This document shows positions 1-4,372 of a stretch of DNA of 10,224 nucleotides, piece by piece (positions within the stretch are counted from its first letter, which is position 1; each line of letters opens with the position of its first letter). The stretch comes from Phycisphaerae bacterium. Lineage in GTDB: Bacteria > Planctomycetota > Phycisphaerae > UBA1845 > UTPLA1. The stretch is taken from assembly GCA_029259995.1 (NCBI GenBank), contig JAJDEC010000141.1, positions 1 through 10,224 of the forward strand, given 5' to 3'. The notes under the pieces are model-generated. The model made no database searches. It saw only the letters and a list, made by a program, of their open reading frames with translations, and was not told where the DNA came from. Made by a program: the position numbers and the translations under genes.

Positions 1-453
1 GATCTGGCGTGCATGAAAGTCTGCCCGAGTGGGGCGCTGAAGATGGTTGACCGGGGCGAGAATCGGATTGGCCTGGCTATCTGGGATGAGGCAACGTGCC
101 TGCGGCGTGACAGCGTTGCGCCTCCAGACAGCTCCGCGTCACACAACAGCGCCGCGACCGTCAGGGAGCGGAGGGCGTCACAACCTGAAGGCCATTCGGA
201 ATCTCCCAACGACGCTGAACAGTCCGATTTGCCGCAATCGCCGCCGGCATCAGAATCCGAGAACTGCACGATCTGCGTCGACGTCTGCCCGTACGGTACA
301 GACGCAATTCGGATTGAGGTTGGTCGCGTTCGCGTGATCGATCCGCGCACGACCGGGACAGGCTGCACGGGCTGCGGAGTCTGCCAGGAACAATGCCCGA
401 CGCGGCCGAAGCGCGCGATCCGCGTGCTGCCGTATGCGCTGCCGAAGGCGTAA
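1..453 (+). CDS. Polyferredoxin (4Fe-4S, MauM/NapG-like), 5'-truncated
   Basis: The frame is open from base 1, so the gene begins upstream; the ATG at 13 lies inside a cluster motif and is not the start. The 150 visible residues hold the end of one 4Fe-4S motif (C4, C8-P), then CTICVDVCP at 89-97 and a full CxxCxxCxxxCP at 122-133, each followed by the usual AI pair (AIRI, AIRV). This spacing fits the C-terminal half of MauM/NapG-type periplasmic or membrane-associated electron-transfer ferredoxins. The oddity is residues 36-86: between ATCLR and the next cluster, where relatives as I recall them run almost directly into the Cys motif, lies a Ser/Pro/Glu-rich linker that includes ATVRERRASQP, encoded by a copy of a dispersed repeat (146-171). 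The frame is intact through it. The electron-transfer partner cannot be told from this end. The Fe-S role is secure; the subfamily is likely. Confidence 0.85.
   Translation, partial: DLACMKVCPSGALKMVDRGENRIGLAIWDEATCLRRDSVAPPDSSASHNSAATVRERRASQPEGHSESPNDAEQSDLPQSPPASESENCTICVDVCPYGTDAIRIEVGRVRVIDPRTTGTGCTGCGVCQEQCPTRPKRAIRVLPYALPKA
146..171 (+). repeat. Dispersed repeat copy A, inside the ferredoxin gene
   Basis: The core reads gccgcgaccgtcagggagcg. It matches copy B (1501-1526) except for two substitutions and one inserted base, and matches copy C (1606-1629, inverted) over the core with a few transitions. It is flanked by the 8-mer gcgtcaca at 136-143 and 175-182, which looks like a short direct repeat around an insertion, though the element is too small to be an insertion sequence. 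Here it is translated as part of the linker between two Fe-S clusters. I recall similar short intergenic repeats as abundant in some planctomycete and acidobacterial genomes, but could not check. Confidence 0.6.
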
Positions 454-516
454 GAGCGTGCAGGGATGCTCAGGTATATGTTCGCTAAGTACGCAATGGG
501 AATCGTCCATTGTGTG

Positions 517-537
517 GAACCGGCTAATAGCCGGTTC
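517..537 (+). terminator. Small hairpin, possible terminator of ferredoxin gene
   Basis: A perfect 9-bp stem, gaaccggct and agccggttc, encloses the 3-base loop aat, 63 bases after the ferredoxin stop. No U-rich run follows (next bases gttacagg), so intrinsic termination is only a possibility. Confidence 0.3.
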
Positions 538-678
538 GTTACAGGCAATTGGCGTGTTGCGGATTCAAAGAATCATTCTGCATTTCAACTTCGTCTCAAT
601 ATTCGCCCCAGGTTTTTCTCAGGAAAGCCAATCTCCAATGTGCTAGTGTTGTGCCTCAAATATTCAAGTACATCCAAG

Positions 679-745
679 CGGGGAGTGCGGGCGTCTCGCC
701 CGCCCATATTCTGCTCGTGTGCGGGCGAGACGCCCACACTCCCCG
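679..745. repeat. Long inverted repeat, 25-bp stem and 17-base loop
   Basis: The arms 679-703 and 721-745 are reverse complements over 25 positions with one mismatch (G-T in the folded RNA). Their core is gcgggcgagacgccc on the right arm and the complement on the left; the loop is 704-720. It lies between convergent genes and reads as a strong hairpin on either strand, so it could act as a bidirectional terminator or mRNA stabiliser although there is no T-tract. GGGCGTCTCGCCCGC-type hairpins recur, as I remember, in many GC-rich environmental genomes as REP- or MITE-like units; that link is from memory. No transposase is nearby. Confidence 0.75.
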
Positions 746-794
746 AGTTCGAATTCGCAGGTTTGGAAGAGGCACTACACCAGTTGTCGTTGTC

Positions 795-1439
795 TCACTC
801 CGTGCGGAGATCCCCAAGCGTCGCAAGAATTCGCTTCGCTCGCTCTTCCAGTTCGTATAGATTTCGCGACTCCATGTCTTTGGGCTCGAACAACGAGCCA
901 ACAAAGCCGACGCCCGCCGCACCCGCTTTCAGGATGTCGGCAAAGTTCTGCTCTGTTACGCCGCTTGTGGGAAAGATCCGCAAGTGAGGCAGGGGCCCAA
1001 GGATGCTGCGGACGTAGCCGGCGACGTCGCCCTGGGCCGGGAAGAACTTGAGGAAGTCCGCGCCCATGCGATGCGCCGTGACCATTTCCGTCGGCGTGAC
1101 TGTGCCGGGGATGCTGACGACGTCGAGCCGGTTCGCTTCGGCAATGACATCCGCGTCCGTGATCGGCGACACGAGGAATTTCGCGCCGGCGTCCACGGCG
1201 CGGCGCGCGTCGTCCGGCGTCAGAACCGTCCCCGCTCCGACGATGATCGAGTCGTCTCTTGAGAATTCGGCGATCAGCTTGAAGGCGTTCGGAATCGTCA
1301 GCGTGAATTCGATCATCCGGAAGCCGGCTGTCACGACGGCGCGCATGGCGTCGCTCGCGAGTTGTGTGTCGCTCGTTCGCAGAATTGCGCTGACGCGGTG
1401 TTTGAGAATCGTGTCGATAATCGCTTGCTTGTTGCTCAT
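795..1439 (-). CDS. eda: KDPG/KHG aldolase (2-dehydro-3-deoxyphosphogluconate aldolase)
   Basis: A class I aldolase of the KHG/KDPG family, cytoplasmic, splitting 2-keto-3-deoxy-6-phosphogluconate to pyruvate and glyceraldehyde 3-phosphate in the Entner-Doudoroff pathway, or a related keto-acid. It is 214 aa, the usual length. Visible landmarks: MIEFTLTIP with catalytic Glu44; GAGTVLTPDDA at 68-78; AGAKFLVSP at 84-92; IPGTVTPTEM at 110-119; the Schiff-base Lys131 in DFLKFFPAQ; PTSGV at 157-161. The TLT segment lacks the Arg of E. coli Eda (TLRT) and resembles the form in Thermotoga, so substrate preference (KDPG, KDPGal or KHG) is open. The frame runs on upstream to 1691, but that part is Arg-rich and passes through repeat copies, so I chose the ATG at 1439, where homology begins. 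There is no good Shine-Dalgarno; a TAGAAT box lies 7 bases before the ATG. No edd or kdgK is in view. Confidence 0.93.
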   Translation of the reverse strand: MSNKQAIIDTILKHRVSAILRTSDTQLASDAMRAVVTAGFRMIEFTLTIPNAFKLIAEFSRDDSIIVGAGTVLTPDDARRAVDAGAKFLVSPITDADVIAEANRLDVVSIPGTVTPTEMVTAHRMGADFLKFFPAQGDVAGYVRSILGPLPHLRIFPTSGVTEQNFADILKAGAAGVGFVGSLFEPKDMESRNLYELEERAKRILATLGDLRTE

Positions 1440-1446
1440 GGGGCGG

Positions 1447-1452
1447 ATTCTA
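1447..1452 (-). promoter_or_regulatory. TAGAAT box 7 bases before eda ATG
   Basis: On the minus strand TAGAAT is followed by CCGCCCC and the aldolase ATG. It matches 5 of 6 of the bacterial -10 consensus and sits where a leaderless transcript would begin at the start codon. No TTGACA-like -35 is visible. The Smr gene has the same hexamer in a similar place. Confidence 0.35.
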
Positions 1453-1500
1453 CGGCGGCGCCGACGCGGCGGCGAGTATGCCCACAGAGCCGCTCTACGC

Positions 1501-1526
1501 ACAGCGCCGCGAACGTCAGTGAGCCG
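1501..1526 (+). repeat. Dispersed repeat copy B
   Basis: Begins acagcgccgcga, then a/c variation, cgtcag, and gagc..gg; near-identical to copy A in the ferredoxin gene and in the same orientation. It lies in the gap upstream of eda. Confidence 0.6.
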
Positions 1527-1605
1527 GTCGCGCGATGTTCGAAATGCCAAGGGCCTTGAGGCATCACGCTGTTGTCTGGATTTCGAGTCTGCGTTTCGTC
1601 GCGCG

Positions 1606-1629
1606 CCCACTTCCTGACGGTCGTGGCTC
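1606..1629 (-). repeat. Dispersed repeat copy C, inverted
   Basis: Read on the minus strand it has the core gccacgaccgtcaggaag, matching copy A at most positions with transition changes. It faces the opposite way to copy B, about 80 bases away. Confidence 0.55.
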
Positions 1630-1720
1630 GGAGCATTGTCGATCGTTGTCAAGTCGCCGTCGAAATACGTACCGACCTTGAGAGTCGGCATTGCATCACT
1701 TTTTCAGGGTCATTCGAGTG

Positions 1721-1882
1721 TCAGCGCGTGTGCCAATCGTCTTTCACCACGTAGCGCCGCGTCGTCAGGTCTTCCAGGCGCATTGGGCCGCAGGCGTGGA
1801 TCTTGTACGTGTCGCTGCCGATCTTGATAAAAACGCGGCGAACATCATTGAGGGACCTGCGTGATGCGGTTGAACTGGCATC
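1721..1882 (-). pseudogene. Coding-like 53-codon remnant without a start
   Basis: The minus-strand frame between stops at 1883-1885 and 1721-1723 encodes 53 residues. The last 35 or so look like genuine protein: FIKIGSDTYKIHACGPMRLE, then DLTTRRYVVKDDWHTR and a stop. The third codon positions from the FIKIG segment onward are strongly G/C (about 31 of 35 by my count), like the flanking genes, whereas the upstream part is not. No ATG, GTG or TTG precedes that segment; the only ATG is at residue 34. I do not recognise the family. The simplest reading is the C-terminal end of a gene cut at its 5' side, perhaps when the adjacent cassette arrived. A functional small protein with an unusual start, or chance, remain possible. 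Confidence 0.4.
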
Positions 1883-1921
1883 TCAAAATGCTCGTTTCTG
1901 CAACTGGTCAGCGATCGTGCG

Positions 1922-1974
1922 GCCATTCAATGGCGTTGTCGTCAATCAATAGGCGACAACACAACCCGTACGGG
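1922..1974. repeat. Three successive palindromes after the membrane-protein gene
   Basis: In 53 bases: cccgtacggg (1965-1974, perfect 10-mer); gttgtcg and cgacaac (1935-1941 and 1954-1960, 7-bp stem, 12-base loop); gccatt-c-aatggc (1922-1934). On the minus strand they begin 3 bases after the stop at 1978. They may end the methyltransferase/membrane-protein transcript, but no T-run follows. They do not match integron attC core sites. Confidence 0.45.
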
Positions 1975-1977
1975 AGC

Positions 1978-3162
1978 CTACATCACAAACGTGGCCTCGT
2001 TGTTGCTGCGCAGGAACACTCGCATTTCCTCATAAGACGCCCTTTCCAGTTCCGCCATGATACGAAGCTTTTCAGCGGTGCTGTCTGCAGTCTTGAACTC
2101 CTTTCTCAGGTGATGGACCACGGCGTAGTACTCCTCGTATCGCTCGATCTCCCGCGTCAACGCGAATCCCTCGCCCAGAGTCTTTGCGGCCAGGGCCAGG
2201 AGCGCAAACACGATGATAAGGACGTGGAGCGACTTTTCGAGTATGTGGGGATAATGCAAGGGCAGAAACTGACCGGCGACGATGGCGATGTGCATTAGCA
2301 CGAGCATGATCATCGCCCATCTCCACATGACGTCGATCCATCGTCGTTTCCGAAGCAGGGGCTGATCAATGACCCATTTGATAAATCCACTCCCTGACTT
2401 GGGCTTCGCTGACGCCTCTTTTTTCACTTCGTTGTCGTCGCGAAGCATATACGCTGCGTAGCCTTCCTGTTCTGCGAAGCGAAACGTGTCGTATGCTTCA
2501 AAGACTCGCGACAGATCGGCGTTCGTATCCGGCTGTTCCGGCGTCGTCACATTGGCGCCATGAAGCCAGATGCCTGGTGTTTCCTTCGAATCCAGTACTG
2601 TCATGAGGTACTGATCCTTGTTGTTCCTGAGGTTCTCTTCAAATTCTCTGAATCGCCTGTCTCGCTCTTCTTCAAAGTCGGCCACGGCGGTTTCCGACGA
2701 TATCGACTTGGCAATCGCGTCGATGCGCTGGACAAACGACTGAAAGTGGTATTGGCGAAGTCGCTCGGTATAGAGTCGGTTTTGAAGCCACGTCGTCTTG
2801 CTATTGCCGTACAGGAATCCCTTCCATGCGATCAGGATTGAAATTAACCCCATGGCCGCCGAACCGCCTGCAATGATTCGCGGCCATGGATGCGGGAAGT
2901 GCGCCCATGCGGACTCGGTTGCAGCGCACGACAGCGCCACGAATGCGAGCAGCACGGCGTAGATGCCCGCGATCTGCGATGCCTGCTTTGACTGATTGGC
3001 CAGGGTATTCACATCGCGGAATCGATCCTGCATTGACGGGTGATTGATCACGTGGAATACGTCGCGAAACTCTTCCCGCGCTCGCTTTCTCGCGGCCTCC
3101 GCGAGAAGCAGGTCATCGTTGTAGCGATGTCCGTCTGGACCGTAATCGGTGTCTTTTCTCAT
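1978..3162 (-). CDS. Four-TM membrane protein, SLATT-like candidate effector
   Basis: A 394-aa protein with four predicted membrane helices in two pairs: about 63-84 and 94-117, then 281-301 and 309-330. The first pair is followed by TTWLQNRLYTERLRQYHF (123-140), and the second by a charged helix ending YEEMRVFLRSNNEATFVM. Two close TM helices followed by a W...R..tE.lR amphipathic helix is the layout of SLATT domains, the 2TM pore-type effectors found in nucleotide-signal conflict systems; here there seem to be two such pairs around a charged cytosolic segment (about 145-265, with coiled-coil-like DFEEERDRRFREFEENLRNN). The assignment is by pattern only. The start at 3162 has AAGGAA 7 bases upstream. 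It lies 178 bp behind the methyltransferase-like gene on the same strand, probably co-transcribed; that spacer shows no gene. GC is lower than in flanking genes. Membrane location is solid, SLATT identity moderate, function unknown. Confidence 0.8.
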   Translation of the reverse strand: MRKDTDYGPDGHRYNDDLLLAEAARKRAREEFRDVFHVINHPSMQDRFRDVNTLANQSKQASQIAGIYAVLLAFVALSCAATESAWAHFPHPWPRIIAGGSAAMGLISILIAWKGFLYGNSKTTWLQNRLYTERLRQYHFQSFVQRIDAIAKSISSETAVADFEEERDRRFREFEENLRNNKDQYLMTVLDSKETPGIWLHGANVTTPEQPDTNADLSRVFEAYDTFRFAEQEGYAAYMLRDDNEVKKEASAKPKSGSGFIKWVIDQPLLRKRRWIDVMWRWAMIMLVLMHIAIVAGQFLPLHYPHILEKSLHVLIIVFALLALAAKTLGEGFALTREIERYEEYYAVVHHLRKEFKTADSTAEKLRIMAELERASYEEMRVFLRSNNEATFVM

Positions 3163-3340
3163 TGTGCCATTCCTTGATCGGTGGCCCTGTCGGCCGATGT
3201 TCGTGCCTCAATTCTTGATTACCCGCCGGAGACGGCCATTCAGAAACCTGCGCAAAGCGAACACGCGATTTGTTCGTTCGCGGCCCGTGATCGGAGATTC
3301 GTTGGCAGCCGAACTCGACGCTCGTCGCGTGCCAGGACGA

Positions 3341-4336
3341 CTACTCGGCCAGGCGGAACGGCTGAACGCTGTTGTCGCTGATCACAGTAACGCTGACCGG
3401 ATCTTCCTCGAGCAGAGGATCGAGATGATCCTCCTGTAAACCATAGGGATCCCAGACGTATTCGAACTTTCCGGGAACAAATCTGAGGCGCTTGTGCATG
3501 TCCTGCACTTCCTGGAATTCCACTTCCTTCAATGGCAGCGTTGCGCCGTACGCGGTCAGCAGCAGGCCGCCAGGACGAAGGAGATCTGCGTACGCGCGGC
3601 GAAAACTCTCCAGCAGATCGAGATTCGCAATCACGGACGAGATGAAGTGCTCCGTGATGATGTCAAAGGAGTTTGCTTCCAGCCCAATCGACTTGGGATC
3701 CCGAAGGTCTCCCACGACAAACGACTGTTCGATGGATGTGTACTGTCCTGCGTTCCTCCGCGAAATGACGAAGCTGAGAAACAGCTCGGTTGAAGAATCT
3801 TCCATTCTGGGAAGAGACGATCTCACGTTGGGTTCCGTGATCAGTTCGTCATGGATTGTCTTGGAAATCGCGATCGGATACTCGCATCTGTCGACGATTG
3901 TCACATGGATTTTCGGCTTTCGCGTCGCCCCTTCGAGCGCCTGCGCGACAAGGTCAAGAAACGAATAATGATGATTGTGACTCGCAATGCCCGCCTCAAG
4001 TATCCGGATCTCGCGCGAATTCGTCTCCGAAATCGCATTCTTCAGCTGCGCGACCAACCATTCTCGCTGTTCCGCCACGAGATACCATCCACCGGCGGGG
4101 GGGGCGCCCTGCTTGTCCAGTCGTCGTGCGAGCTCAACGAAGCAAGGCTTCGGATCAATGATTCGTTCAAGCTGATTTCCCGTATTGGCCCTGGATGCCG
4201 AGTCCAGCTTCATGATCACATTCTCGGCGCGATCGCGATGGTAGCCGCACGGAATGATCCGACGACTGTCGCCGTTGATTTCAACTTGACATCCAAGGCC
4301 CTGGTCATTTAGTAGGTATTGGTGACTGCTGGGCAT
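3341..4336 (-). CDS. Class I SAM-dependent methyltransferase-like protein
   Basis: A 331-aa protein whose second half has Rossmann-type methyltransferase order: ILEAGIASHNHHYSF at 112-126 in the motif I place, an acidic strand end VTIVDR with Asp149, VVGDLRD at 207-213, FDIITEHF at 224-231, and LLRPGGLLLTAYG at 252-264, typical of the post-motif-IV strand. Motif I is unusual: the normal D/E-x-G-x-G-x-G is reduced to EAGIASH with two His after it, so SAM binding may be altered or lost. The N-terminal 100 residues, including RRIIPCGYH, are not a family I know. The target could be protein, small molecule or nucleic acid; no DPPY/NPPY motif is seen, so a DNA adenine methylase is unlikely. The start at 4336 is well supported by GGAGG 7 bases upstream. 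It is divergent from the Roco-TIR gene and upstream of the membrane-protein gene. An eight-C run occurs within codons 78-81. Confidence 0.8.
   Translation of the reverse strand: MPSSHQYLLNDQGLGCQVEINGDSRRIIPCGYHRDRAENVIMKLDSASRANTGNQLERIIDPKPCFVELARRLDKQGAPPAGGWYLVAEQREWLVAQLKNAISETNSREIRILEAGIASHNHHYSFLDLVAQALEGATRKPKIHVTIVDRCEYPIAISKTIHDELITEPNVRSSLPRMEDSSTELFLSFVISRRNAGQYTSIEQSFVVGDLRDPKSIGLEANSFDIITEHFISSVIANLDLLESFRRAYADLLRPGGLLLTAYGATLPLKEVEFQEVQDMHKRLRFVPGKFEYVWDPYGLQEDHLDPLLEEDPVSVTVISDNSVQPFRLAE
4097..4104. repeat. Homopolymer G8 (C8 on the coding strand) in the methyltransferase gene
   Basis: Eight G in a row on the plus strand encode part of GAPPAGG in the minus-strand protein. 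It is the longest homopolymer I noticed in a coding region here. Runs of this length can slip, so it is either a possible on/off switch or a place where assembly errors would be expected. The frame is intact as given. Confidence 0.5.
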
Positions 4337-4372
4337 CTATATGCCTCCATCTCAGGCCAGAGGAAAGAACCA
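4337..4372. promoter_or_regulatory. 36-bp divergent start region with two ribosome binding sites
   Basis: Between the methyltransferase ATG (minus strand, 4336) and the chosen Roco-TIR TTG (4373) lie a minus-strand GGAGG (4344-4348) and a plus-strand GAGGAAAG (4360-4367). The space is too short for two promoters, so each must lie inside the other gene's 5' end. A TTGACA at 4286-4291 on the plus strand is a possible -35 for Roco-TIR, but only weak -10 matches (TAGTAG at 4310) follow. Confidence 0.5.

Larger units (their letters stand above)
454..794. other. Gap between convergent genes; no gene seen
   Basis: This 341-bp gap separates the ferredoxin stop from the aldolase stop; both genes point into it. 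The open frames here have no recognisable protein character and run through the inverted repeats. It contains a small hairpin at 517-537 and a large inverted repeat at 679-745, which may end transcription from both sides. Confidence 0.6.
1440..1977. other. 538-bp gap with repeats, a remnant and palindromes
   Basis: No intact gene is seen between the aldolase start and the end of the membrane-protein gene. From right to left it holds a chain of palindromes just after the membrane-protein stop (1922-1974), a coding-looking minus-strand stretch without a start (1721-1882), repeat copy C (1606-1629), repeat copy B (1501-1526) and a possible -10 box for the aldolase (1447-1452). This is the left edge of the lower-GC cassette and looks like a scar or insertion zone. 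Confidence 0.6.

Noticed and set aside
466..987. Plus-strand open frame of 173 codons after the ferredoxin gene
   Set aside because: It crosses the large hairpin repeat and then runs antisense through eda; no protein-like motifs are visible.
1440..1691. N-terminal extension of the aldolase to an ATG at 1691
   Set aside because: The extra 84 residues are Arg-rich, read through two repeat copies, and lie outside the normal aldolase length.
1935..1960. Integron attC-like site from the GTTGTCG and CGACAAC arms
   Set aside because: The arms do not fit the GTTRRRY core consensus and no integrase is present.
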